64,000 bases of DNA, taken from positions 24,273,911-24,337,910 of the forward strand of contig CM037843.1 in the NCBI GenBank assembly GCA_021234535.1, in the 5' to 3' direction. The position numbers were made by a program, and so were the translations under genes. The stretch comes from Stichopus chloronotus. Lineage: Eukaryota > Echinodermata > Holothuroidea > Aspidochirotida > Stichopodidae. The stretch's first letter is position 1. Each line of letters starts with the position of its first letter. This document shows positions 58,101 to 63,237 of the stretch, piece after piece. The notes beneath the pieces were generated by a model. It did no database searches and was not told where the DNA came from. It worked only from the letters and a program-made list of their open reading frames with translations.

Positions 58101-61100
58101 CTACAGATTCTCCCTTTTAGGTGACTTTTTCCCTCTTGATTTCACTGAGGTAATTTTCTCATTGTCCTACTGGTATTTTGCCATTTAATTACTTTAAATC
58201 AGTATTTGAATTGAGTAGTGTTTGAACACTGGATGAAAGAGTTGAATTTTCAATAAAGACTGAAATATTGATGCTTAACCAGCATTTTACTCTCTGAGCA
58301 AACAGTAAACCTGCAAAATGTTGCAGTAATAATGTCATTGTCTAACATTCTATTTTTATATATTACATTATATTACACCTCTATGCATTCAGTGTTTCTT
58401 ACTTTAATAACTATCATCTGTAAAATCAATTTTCAAGTGAACATGCTCCATGTCTTTCCCTTCCCTGCCTTCATACAGGTCTTTGAGCAAGCAACAGTCT
58501 CCAAACAACTCGTCCAAAACAATTTTCAAAACAGTTTAAAGGTTATGCTTATCTGTTAAAAAAAAAACTCACCGTCTGTGCCATCTGCTCTCCTTCTTTT
58601 AAGTTTTTTGATATCCCGAAATCTCCTAGCTTCACTATCCTCATCTTCGTGAGAAATATATTTAATGTTTTAATATCTCTGCAAAAAAAAAAAACGAAAA
58701 TAATCTTGCATGTTAGAGGTGATGATGGAGGATGGTGCTCTAAAATAACAAAGTATATTATTAAGGCTTTGATAAATTTCAAGGTGATGTCATCCACTCA
58801 GCTGTGTCCATGTCTTCACTACTGGGATTACACCAAGTGTTTCTGTGAGCTGAAACAATATACTTCTGTTCCAGCACATATCAGACTTCTACAGCTTCGT
58901 TAATTAAATTTGCCAAAAGTATTAAAGCGGCATGCGTTAAGGTGAGCACTTGCGGTGGAAGTGAATCATATGAACTCAGAATGTTGCAGAGTCAATTCTC
59001 TCCCACACTCATCTTGGTTGGAATGGAAAAGATGAATACCAAACTGTAACACCAAGGTTAACCTTCCAAGCAGGTGTTGGTATGTACTGTTTTTTATCCT
59101 ACATACCGTAACACCTGCGAACAATCACAGATTTGTCTCATCTAAGATCCATGGTAACTATATTTTTTAGTCTTTTGTCACATTTGACTATTGGCTCCAA
59201 AGAGCATGAATATTTATGTCCTAAGGAAAAGAAATATTAAGTGCTACTGAGAGTAGTTACTTATGTTGGCATTCATGAATTTCAACAGCGTACGATGCGT
59301 AGATTGAGTCGGAATCTAAGTTATACTTTGTCAACGTTAGCATTACGAACGCAGCCAGAGCTGGTGCATGATTAATACATGTCGGTTGTCCAATGTTCAA
59401 GTGATTAAAGCTTTCATCACCATTTGACTACCATTTCGGTCTCCTAAGAGCAGGTTTACTGTATACATCTTTATACATCATTTTTTGTAAAGCGTCTGTG
59501 TGGCAACAAATAGAGATGAAAAGTAATGCAAACTGTACGATCAAAACCAGATAATCCATCAAACTTACATGGTTTAAATATATACAAACAAAAAAACAAC
59601 CTGAATTCATACAAGCAATGAACCACTCACAAACATGCTATGATGACTGGTAACATTCTAGAATTCCTTTATAGAAAACCCAAAATGGAAGTAAAATGCT
59701 GCAACTGGAATGTACAGTGTGTGCAAGATGCCCACTAAATGAACATAAAATGCCTTAAATAAAAAATTCAAGTTGGCACAATGCTCTCTTCAAAGTAACT
59801 CTAGTAACATTTGACACTGCTCTGCCATCTCTTGCAAACCGCACTGCAGAATAATGCCAACTTCTTAAAATGCGAACCTTCCCTAAACTGTTCCAAATCC
59901 TAAGGGAAAACCTGATGAAACCCTAGAGTCTGCAAGCACTTAAAATCATTCCTGTGGGGGGCGTGGGGGGCATGGGGGGCATGGGGGGGTTGGCAGGGGA
60001 CTACCCCACTGTCTAGTGAAGTGGGTCATATGAAGTGGCAGTGAGCCACTTCAGAGACCTGCCCGCAACACTGCTGCAAACCAGAATAAACTGTCTCAGT
60101 ATGGGAGATCCTGGCCTCCACTCTAAGAAGATGATTTATGTTCTCTCCCTCTGCAGTTTCTTGCCCGATTTTCTGAAGCCTCTGGGTATGTAGGACTGAC
60201 TCTATGGCGCCTTTGAAACCTCCAGGTGAAAGGTCAATTTCACCGTATCTCGTGCCTGGTGACCTCTCCCTGAAAGAGTTGCAATGAAATGGATGCCGCA
60301 AAGGCCATTACCCGGCATGGGCAGCTTCAGCACTGAAGCAGTCACCAGGTTGCTATGCCCATTTTGCACCGTTGCTAACATCAAGATAATTGGATTACGT
60401 AACATTGCAACACACATAGCGGATCGTCCTTGGAGCTCACCAAGAAAGAGCAAAAATTCAACATTTTAAATCATTCGAATCTCACAATTTACAGCAAATT
60501 GTCTCTTAAAACTCACTCAGAACATTGGGAACACATGATCCAAGAGTATGGTCCAGTATAATCGTTCCAAGTTAGATAAATCGCACAAATATTTGATCCA
60601 AACGAAGGTTGCACATCTCAACACACTCGCGAAAATTTTCGCTCTTGATTGTCGAAGAAAATGTCGAAAATATCCGCAATGGAAATCTCGAACGTTATCA
60701 TACTTCACATTCACAAAGGTAATTGAGTTTTCCACATGAAAACAACAAAAATGATAACAGAGGCACGGTGATGCACTTCCGTGACAAGTTTTAAAATCTT
60801 TTTCTGGTTGCTAGGGCTCCACTGTTTCTTTTCTACTCCATATACGTACTGTATACGTACTACTGATACGTAGGCCCACATGCAAGACATACGCTACCCA
60901 CAATGCAATACTGTAAACTAGTTTGGACTTGTTCGGATTTCGACATCGAGTGACGTCATTACATGTTATTATCATATGACGAAACAAGAGTTGGCGTGGT
61001 TTGGTATAGAGCCACCAACTGCGAAGGCAAGTGAAAGTGATGGGAGTTGTTTAGTATGTAAATATCACTTAAACGTCTTTCGAACAAAGGGAGATTATAA

Positions 61101-63237
61101 CCGTATATGGAAACAACTTTCATGATTGACATGGAGTAGCTTTTGAGATTGACGGAGTGGTGATGCGGTTCCCTGACATGTTTTACTGAAGGTTGTTTGA
61201 AGGCATGGTCAAAAGCTAAAATCATCGATATCTTTGCCGGGTGATCGTGTATGGTTGCCAAATTTGGAAGGGGAGTTGGGGAGTGTAAAGAGTATGCGCT
61301 GTGAAAATATTAGCGTGATCAAATGCACAGGGGTGAAGATATCATCGTTTGAAAATTTGACCGTGCAATTGCGTAAGCTGGGCAACCGTAGCATTTTCAA
61401 GGTCACTTTTCAGATAGAACTGTGTGAAGCATCGTAGTTAATTGCATAGCAACCAGGTGACTGGAAGAGGGCCATTTGGTGCAGGAATGTTGGCTCTGCA
61501 AGCCCATACTGCACGTTTGCTTACTCTGAAGAACTGGTAAAAGAATACCCTCTCTGGTGAACCGAACATGAAGGAAAATTCTCAAGCTTCTGTGTGCGAC
61601 ATAAGTGAGGTATCCAATGGTAGTTGTGGGTGGAATCTCACGATGACTTCTGCTACCAGCATGGAGACTTTCATGTCCATTCTCAAAGATGAATCAACAC
61701 CAAAAAGTAGTGTTCGACTGATCATCTATTAGATGATAGTCGTCATGTCAATTATCGAACAATCGGTGAATAACCAGCATCAGTAAAATTGACACTGTTA
61801 CAAATTACACGTAACCGATCACTACCGCTTTCAAAATCCCACTGTTTGTATGTAATCTTTACTAACAAAATCCATCTTCTCTACACACCATCAGTCATGA
61901 ATGAGAAAAACAATTTACCATTTATTTTCAATTTAAGAGGGAATTTCAAAGCATGTTTCTTTGTTTAAGTATAGACTACTGACTAAACTACTGTTGACAA
62001 TATGACTTAGGCCTATATATATATACAAAACCACACACAGCTGCACACTGCGAACTTATGGGGGTGTTCTAGACATCACTTTCTTTGTGATAGTGCTTTC
62101 CCACCAAGTCATCTGTATGATGTGTAAACTCAAAATGAATGCAAAATAAACAGATAATGCCACAATAAAAACTGTTGCAGCAGCCAACAGAAATCACAGT
62201 AACAAGAACTTCAAACATGCAGAATTTCGTCTGCAGTGGGCAGATCGACTTCATAAAGACTATGCTTTAATTAAACATGCCTTGGCAAAAGCAGAAGGGG
62301 GAATCAATCCCATGGATTTTACAGTACCTGTGGAGTATTCCATGATCATGAATGTACGCCACTGATGAGAGAATCTGGAAAAAGTACCAAATCACATCCT
62401 GGAAGAAATAAACAGCAATAAAGAATACATTTCACTACCATGATGCCTGTTTAGCTTTCAAAGGGGCCACTCAATTTAACAATGAAGATCTGCATGATGA
62501 AAATTGTAGAGGAAACTTAATATCGTATGTTGGGGCTAGTGTGGTTGCAAAATTGCAGTATCAGCAAATGATTTCTCATTGAGACTTTGCTCCTGATGTT
62601 GTTTGTGAAATAACCCAAATGGTATCATCTGTGCACTTTAGGGGAAAAAAATCGATGTTTATCAAAACAGACTTGGATCACATGCTACTAAAATAATCAC
62701 GGAATCGAGAATTCAGACCATAAAAATGGATTTAACGTTGATGAATATGTCACACAATTTATTTTCCAGGATGACTGCAACAGAAACTTTCTTTTGACTA
62801 AGACCCGCTGCAAAATAATTTACCTAACTGACCCATTTCTTTGCTCCCTGCCCCCCTACCCCCGTACCCTCCTTTCTCTCCTCTTCTCACTGATATGAAG
62901 TGGAGAACATAGAAGACCACCTGATGAAGAAAACGTAATTTGCGTTTACCTAAGAGAGGACAAAAGTTTGAGAGGGCATTGGAAATATGGAGTGTCCTGG
63001 AGCGCTACTCAAGTGCAAGTTACCAGAATTCTATGCAGAGTACAGCAGATGCAACTGTTGTTCTAGGATAGGTACTGTAAGTTACCATGTAAGTAAATGA
63101 TTTATGACTATAATATTCACTCAAAAAGTAAAAATACAGTTGATAAAAAGTTTTCTAGCTAAAAAATGTCGTTAGGGAAATTACCTCTTCCGGAAAGCGC
63201 TCTTCTAGGTTCACAATTTTTTCATAGAGTGTGCCAC
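4143..63237 (-). CDS. NEK9: NEK9 (Nercc1)-like Ser/Thr protein kinase, partial, 17 exons
   Basis: Spliced minus-strand gene. Exons in transcript order: 63237-63185, 62398-62328, 58678-58573, 56570-56521, 54459-54378, 33070-32966, 20151-20093, 18906-18795, 17044-16907, 15981-15837, 12637-12437, 11962-11916, 11700-11539, 10114-10006, 8571-8410, 7146-6973, 4196-4143. They sum to 1830 bp, about 609 residues, with no stop and consistent phases. The kinase part shows HRDIKTLN (catalytic loop), [14 protein letters not shown] and KSDMWAVG. The rest has about seven RCC1 blades, such as [17 protein letters not shown] and GQLGVGD. The order kinase then RCC1, plus RPIFGTLH and the following VLNSRTIK, match vertebrate NEK9 rather than NEK8. 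By family knowledge NEK9 is a mitotic kinase acting upstream of NEK6/NEK7 in spindle and centrosome assembly, and the RCC1 domain autoinhibits the kinase. The glycine loop, VAIK-type lysine, start codon and C-terminal coiled coil are not in the window. The assignment to NEK9 is secure; the function in this species is inferred. Confidence 0.95.
4538..4692 (+). repeat. Single monomer of the TGACCT-type satellite family
   Basis: Contains AAATGACCTTTATTTTGG, GGTGACCTAAAATGAC, TGTCCACCAAAAGCAATAGG, GATCACCTACC and GAAATCAGTCAACATT. These are the same words, in the same order, as the arrays at 13320 and 41595. Confidence 0.75.
5400..5703 (+). mobile_element. Satellite + CA tract + hairpin element, copy A
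   Basis: A degraded monomer (GGACACCAAAAACAATAGGG, ATCATCTACTCAATATGGGC, TTCTTGAGATAGAGTGTTTA) is followed by CGAGCAACCGTCA, then about 11 CA units at 5621-5643, then a terminal block with GATTCCCCTGCC and GCAAGGAATC that can form an imperfect hairpin, ending CAAAAAG. The same order recurs at 13320-13873 and 55595-56325. Confidence 0.7.
6973..7146 (-). CDS. NEK9: NEK9 exon p: last RCC1 blade
   Basis: A 174 bp exon with a TCCACACAG acceptor and GTAAGA donor. It reads [18 protein letters not shown], then [18 protein letters not shown] and WHAIIIV. The RPIFGTLH segment is nearly identical to human NEK9 RPIFGSLH and was the key to naming the gene. Phase 1 on both sides. Confidence 0.95.
7147..8409 (-). 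other. NEK9 intron (1263 bp), nothing else seen
   Basis: AT-rich sequence between exons o and p. I see a poly-A run at about 7730-7742 and no repeat or nested gene. Confidence 0.7.
8410..8571 (-). CDS. NEK9: NEK9 exon o: RCC1 blade
   Basis: A 162 bp exon with a CGTGTAG acceptor and GTATCT donor, phase 1 on both sides. It reads [19 protein letters not shown], then [16 protein letters not shown]. It aligns with human LLTFGCNKCGQLGVG and VSCGDEFTIAATDD. Confidence 0.94.
8572..10005 (-). other. NEK9 intron (1434 bp), nothing else seen
   Basis: Contains a short CACT tandem run near 9092-9110. Otherwise unremarkable. Confidence 0.7.
10006..10114 (-). CDS. NEK9: NEK9 exon n: RCC1 blade
   Basis: A 109 bp exon with a strong polypyrimidine acceptor (CTCTCTCTCAAG) and GTACGT donor. 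It reads [17 protein letters not shown], then [26 protein letters not shown] is the RCC1 signature that aligns with human APGKTHTAAI. Phase 0 in and phase 1 out. Confidence 0.92.
10115..11538 (-). other. NEK9 intron (1424 bp), nothing else seen
   Basis: AT-rich, with no recognisable coding, RNA or repeat structure. It separates exons m and n. Confidence 0.7.
11539..11700 (-). CDS. NEK9: NEK9 exon m: RCC1 blade
   Basis: A 162 bp exon of 54 codons, phase 0 on both sides, with a TCTCGCAG acceptor and GTATGT donor. It reads [37 protein letters not shown], then [10 protein letters not shown]. It matches human [27 protein letters not shown] in position. The divergent end, GLQKRQVK, is a propeller loop. 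Confidence 0.93.
11916..11962 (-). CDS. NEK9: NEK9 exon l: small RCC1 exon with weak donor
   Basis: A 47 bp exon after a TTCTGCAG acceptor. It reads [15 protein letters not shown], continuing the blade begun by the previous exon (human RLGLDSEEDYYTPQK). The donor is AAAAG before GTCAGA, which is GT but off consensus at positions +3 to +6. Reading through it meets a stop after three codons, so splicing here is needed. Confidence 0.88.
11963..12436 (-). other. NEK9 intron (474 bp), nothing else seen
   Basis: Short intron between exons k and l. Open frames here are chance or overlap exon l. Confidence 0.75.
12437..12637 (-). CDS. NEK9: NEK9 exon k: RCC1 blades
   Basis: A 201 bp exon, the longest here, with a TTGTGCAG acceptor and GTGAGC donor. 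It reads [17 protein letters not shown], then an acidic EQEEGDE loop, [15 protein letters not shown] and [10 protein letters not shown]. It aligns with human [14 protein letters not shown] and EVYSWGCGEYG. Phase 1 on both sides. Confidence 0.95.
12638..15836 (-). other. NEK9 intron (3199 bp) carrying a satellite element
   Basis: Lies between exons j and k. It holds satellite element copy B (13320-13873). The remaining sequence is AT-rich without recognised features. Confidence 0.75.
13320..13873 (+). mobile_element. Satellite + CA tract + hairpin element, copy B
   Basis: Three tandem monomers of about 140 bp are visible. Each contains CATTTTGACCTCTGGTGACC-like sequence, TCAAATGACCTTTGACCTCC-like sequence, a YACTYAGTATG word, and GAGATATCATGTTTACAAGG. 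The last monomer runs into a CA-rich tract (13796-13825) and then a terminal block with GATTCCTTCTGC and GGCAAAGAATC (potential hairpin), followed by AAAAAG. This is the clearest three-part copy. Confidence 0.8.
15837..15981 (-). CDS. NEK9: NEK9 exon j: RCC1 blade
   Basis: A 145 bp exon with a GGAACAG acceptor and GTGAGA donor. It reads [18 protein letters not shown], then [10 protein letters not shown] and [20 protein letters not shown] and SCGEEFT are classical RCC1 signatures. Phase 0 in and phase 1 out. Confidence 0.94.
15982..16906 (-). other. NEK9 intron (925 bp), nothing else seen
   Basis: Between exons i and j. No repeat or nested coding sequence recognised. Confidence 0.7.
16907..17044 (-). 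CDS. NEK9: NEK9 exon i: first RCC1 blade
   Basis: A 138 bp exon of 46 codons, phase 0 on both sides, with a TCCCACAG acceptor and GTAAGA donor. It begins [12 protein letters not shown], continues [19 protein letters not shown] and ends MTWA. The WGGG and GHSHFAAV motifs are typical of an RCC1 blade and align with human VYVWGGGKSTPQ. Confidence 0.94.
17255..17395 (-). repeat. Dispersed repeat, copy 2 (partner of 2317-2455)
   Basis: On the plus strand it reads GATAATGCACTTTAGGAGGG, then CTGGATGCACCC, GTGCATCACTTGCATTAAC and GTCCAATGTTGATTAG. This is the reverse complement of the order seen at 2317-2455. Confidence 0.75.
17645..17720 (+). repeat. tRNA-like SINE remnant
   Basis: TAGCTTAGTTGGAAGAGCA at 17657-17675 is an excellent RNA polymerase III A box, as in tRNAs and tRNA-derived SINEs. 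About 25 bases later AAAGGTCAAGAGTGT occupies the B-box position but has lost the GTTCGA core. There is no acceptor-stem pairing, so I call a decayed SINE head rather than a working tRNA gene. Confidence 0.5.
18795..18906 (-). CDS. NEK9: NEK9 exon h: linker between kinase and RCC1 domain
   Basis: A 112 bp exon with a TATTGCAG acceptor and GTAAGC donor. It reads [16 protein letters not shown], then a Ser/Thr-rich stretch with [14 protein letters not shown], and ends SE. The end corresponds to human APIAVVTSRTSE, just before the propeller. The serine-rich part is a plausible phosphorylated linker (inference). Confidence 0.88.
18907..20092 (-). other. NEK9 intron (1186 bp), nothing else seen
   Basis: Between exons g and h. 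AT-rich and without recognised features. Confidence 0.7.
20093..20151 (-). CDS. NEK9: NEK9 exon g: end of kinase domain (subdomain XI)
   Basis: A 59 bp exon with a GTTGCAG acceptor and GTGAGC donor. It reads [17 protein letters not shown], in which the Arg of EKRPS is the invariant subdomain XI residue (human DPEQRPTADELL). Phase 0 in and phase 2 out, ending AG, which the next exon completes to Arg. Confidence 0.92.
28873..28922. repeat. GC-rich inverted repeat (repeat fragment)
   Basis: GTGTCC with GGGGGGTTT on the left pairs with AACCCCCC and GGGACAC on the right, around a loop with AGGGGATTACGATG. It stands out from AT-rich surroundings and looks like a fragment of an interspersed GC-rich repeat. 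Confidence 0.55.
29798..29928. mobile_element. Foldback / MITE-like inverted repeat, ~131 bp
   Basis: The left arm starts TGAGGGTGATCAGCCACTAA and includes TTTGATTTGAG and GATGATGTCATCAT. The right arm, read as reverse complement, starts TGAGGGTGCTCAGTCATTAG and includes TTTGATTTGAG and GATGACATCATCAT. The arms are about 50 bp with a few mismatches, around a loop with a run of 13 C (29865-29877). There is no coding capacity. The size and structure fit a foldback element or a very small MITE; a target duplication is not obvious. Confidence 0.7.
32966..33070 (-). CDS. NEK9: NEK9 exon f: kinase subdomain X
   Basis: A 105 bp exon of 35 codons, phase 0 on both sides, with a GTACAG acceptor and GTAAGG donor. 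It starts [14 protein letters not shown] and ends [11 protein letters not shown], equivalent to the NPLNLCVKIVQG and following segment of human NEK9. It lies isolated between introns of about 21.3 and 12.8 kb. Skipping it would keep the frame but remove part of the kinase C-lobe. Confidence 0.9.
38600..40195 (+). repeat. Long satellite array of the TGACCT-type family, copy D
   Basis: About ten or more divergent monomers of roughly 130-150 bp. They carry the words TTTTCACAATTTGACCCC, GTTGACCTCAAATGACCTTT, CCACCAAAA, ACATACTAAATATGAGATCT and TTCTTGAGATATC. It ends in a short CA-rich tract (about 40168-40195) but without the terminal hairpin of copies A-C. Confidence 0.8.
38892..38930. repeat. 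Perfect 13 bp inverted repeat inside the satellite array
   Basis: AACATTATTCTAA at 38892-38904 is the exact reverse complement of TTAGAATAATGTT at 38918-38930, with a 13-base spacer. It interrupts the monomer pattern and may be a separate tiny insertion. Confidence 0.7.
41595..42150 (+). repeat. Satellite array of the TGACCT-type family, copy E
   Basis: About four divergent monomers with TCATCTACTCAATATGGGC, ACACATACTAAGTATG, CTTCTTGAGATA and GACCTCTGGTGACCTCAAA. No CA tract or hairpin at the end, so a fragment. Confidence 0.75.
42955..43735. repeat. Degenerate minisatellite, ~42-48 bp unit
   Basis: Repeating units contain CAACTCCTCCTAATCATTCA, then TTTACATACTTAGTGGA and a run of four to seven C. 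I count roughly 15-17 units, clearest in the first half and decaying to the right. The open frame at 42961-43206 is part of the repeat. Confidence 0.85.
45297..45770. repeat. Long polypyrimidine tract (C/T-rich on plus strand)
   Basis: Almost 500 bp of mainly CTCC, TTCTCC and TCTCTCTC words with few purines. The 110-codon frame at 45420-45752 (rich in Ser, Pro, Leu, Phe) is a consequence of this composition, not a gene. On the NEK9-sense strand the tract is purine-rich. Confidence 0.75.
52684..53518. repeat. Tandem triplication, 286 bp period
   Basis: GACATATTTCTGGTGCAC recurs at about 52691, 52977 and 53263, exactly 286 bases apart. Copies 1 and 2 are nearly identical (for example TTCTTATTTCAGG against TTCTTGTTTCAGG), while copy 3 has more changes (GATGTCGCTC, TTTTCTATTGCC). 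No coding sequence recognised inside. Confidence 0.92.
54378..54459 (-). CDS. NEK9: NEK9 exon e: kinase subdomain IX
   Basis: An 82 bp exon between a TTTGTCAG acceptor and a GTAAGTAG donor. It reads [18 protein letters not shown] then TLEKVFEAS. The Asp of KSDMW is the conserved subdomain IX residue that holds the catalytic loop. Phase 2 in and phase 0 out. It is followed by the largest intron of the window, about 21.3 kb. Confidence 0.94.
54460..56520 (-). other. NEK9 intron (2061 bp) carrying a satellite element
   Basis: Between exons d and e. The left half is unremarkable, the right half is satellite element copy C (55595-56325). Confidence 0.75.
55595..56325 (+). mobile_element. Satellite + CA tract + hairpin element, copy C
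   Basis: Dimeric array: ACAATCTGTAGGAGAAG recurs with a period of about 269 bp (about 55711 and 55979), built from two related half-units of about 135 bp with TTCATAAAATGGCCCATATG-type words. It then runs through GAAGCAAGTGTCACAGAC into a CA-rich tract (56235-56270), and GTTCCTTTGC-TGAT-GCAAGGAAC (56289-56312), a nearly perfect hairpin followed by CAAAAG. Monomers differ from copies A, B, D and E but the tail is shared. Confidence 0.75.
56521..56570 (-). CDS. NEK9: NEK9 exon d: activation segment / P+1 loop
   Basis: A 50 bp exon reading [16 protein letters not shown] and ending in CA, which is completed to Gln by the next exon. The acceptor is TTTCAG and the donor is GTAAGT. The preceding exon ends in Thr, so the joined AQT-IVGT keeps both threonines where NEK9 is phosphorylated for activation (family knowledge: Thr210 in human). 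SPE is the APE-equivalent motif. Confidence 0.93.
56571..58572 (-). other. NEK9 intron (2002 bp) with repeat
   Basis: Between exons c and d. It contains the CCCCTGGACCCC-type tandem repeat at 57105-57540; the rest is AT-rich and unremarkable. Confidence 0.7.
57105..57540. repeat. GC-richer tandem repeat with CTGGACCCC motifs
   Basis: Three related blocks start CAGAGATATGCTAAAACC or AGAGATATCTTTAAACC, followed by TCAGAGCTT-like and GGCTTTGCCCCTGAACCCC-like words and ending CACCAGGGG. The spacing is about 130-180 bp. An unnamed interspersed or tandem repeat. Confidence 0.7.
58573..58678 (-). CDS. NEK9: NEK9 exon c: catalytic loop and DFG
   Basis: The acceptor TTTTGCAG precedes A-GAT, which completes HRD. 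The exon reads [11 protein letters not shown], then [11 protein letters not shown] and EQMAQT, and the donor is ACG before GTGAGT. It holds the catalytic Asp, the metal-binding Asp of DFG and the start of the activation segment. The canonical DFG Phe is present here; I recall human NEK9 as having Tyr at this place (GDYG), from memory. Confidence 0.93.
59956..59989 (+). other. G-quadruplex-forming motif
   Basis: Four runs of G (6, 6, 6, 7) separated by three-base spacers CGT, CAT, CAT on the plus strand. Since NEK9 is transcribed from the other strand, the G-rich strand is the template and the transcript carries the C-rich complement. Confidence 0.85.
60835..60958 (+). promoter_or_regulatory. 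Promoter-like stretch with CRE palindrome
   Basis: Contains the full cAMP-response palindrome TGACGTCA at 60951-60958, a CCCACAATGCA word (60898-60908) resembling the core of ZNF143/Staf sites, and repeated TATACGTACT words. A small plus-strand open frame begins 18 bases after the CRE. No transcript evidence is available, so the call rests on motif clustering. Confidence 0.3.
60976..61125 (+). CDS. Small open frame, 49 codons, unrecognised
   Basis: ATG-initiated plus-strand frame starting [14 protein letters not shown], with [12 protein letters not shown] (a C-x2-C-x-H pattern) and DYNRIWKQ. The composition (Trp, Cys, Glu, Lys) looks protein-like, yet it ends in a stop with no donor site. 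It may be an exon remnant of a transposon or nested gene. I do not recognise the family. Confidence 0.25.
   Translation: MTKQELAWFGIEPPTAKASESDGSCLVCKYHLNVFRTKGDYNRIWKQLS
61234..61437 (+). pseudogene. Plus-strand coding-like fragment, unrecognised
   Basis: Open frame without an ATG at its start; it reads [18 protein letters not shown], then [10 protein letters not shown] and [13 protein letters not shown] before a stop. It lies 108 bases after the previous small frame, same strand. Possibly part of the same decayed gene. Confidence 0.2.
62328..62398 (-). CDS. NEK9: NEK9 exon b: kinase alpha-E and start of catalytic loop
   Basis: The acceptor is TTTCTTCCAG and the donor is CACAG before GTACTG. 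It encodes [16 protein letters not shown] followed by HDHGILH, and the two final bases AG begin the Arg of the HRD motif. 71 bp, phase 0 in and phase 2 out, which fits exon c exactly. It has no ATG-initiated frame of its own and would be missed by an ORF scan. Confidence 0.9.
62399..63184 (-). other. NEK9 intron (786 bp)
   Basis: Between exons a and b. It contains the plus-strand remnant at 62412-62696 and a short C-rich stretch near 62848-62885. Confidence 0.75.
62412..62696 (+). pseudogene. Plus-strand coding-like remnant with in-frame stop
   Basis: Frame of 56 codons, TGA at 62580-62582, then 37 codons to a stop. It reads [31 protein letters not shown], then after the stop [17 protein letters not shown] and [15 protein letters not shown]. 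The pattern faintly recalls C-terminal parts of DNA transposases, but I cannot name a family. It lies directly beside NEK9 exon b on the opposite strand. Confidence 0.3.
63185..63237 (-). CDS. NEK9: NEK9 exon a: kinase hinge / alpha-D
   Basis: First exon visible in transcript order. It follows a CAG acceptor and ends GAAGAG before GTAA. Its first two bases complete a Gly codon, after which it reads [17 protein letters not shown], the segment after the hinge (human has GGNLYDKI). 53 bp, phase 1 in and phase 0 out. The exon upstream, carrying the N-lobe, should end in phase 1 and is not found up to base 64000. Confidence 0.88.

Larger units (their letters stand above)
58679..62327 (-). other. 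NEK9 intron (3649 bp) with unusual nested sequence
   Basis: Between exons b and c. It holds a G-quadruplex motif at 59956-59989, coding-like frames on the minus strand at 60453-60026, a promoter-like stretch near 60830-60960, and small plus-strand frames at 60976-61125, 61234-61437 and 61568-61732. Confidence 0.6.
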
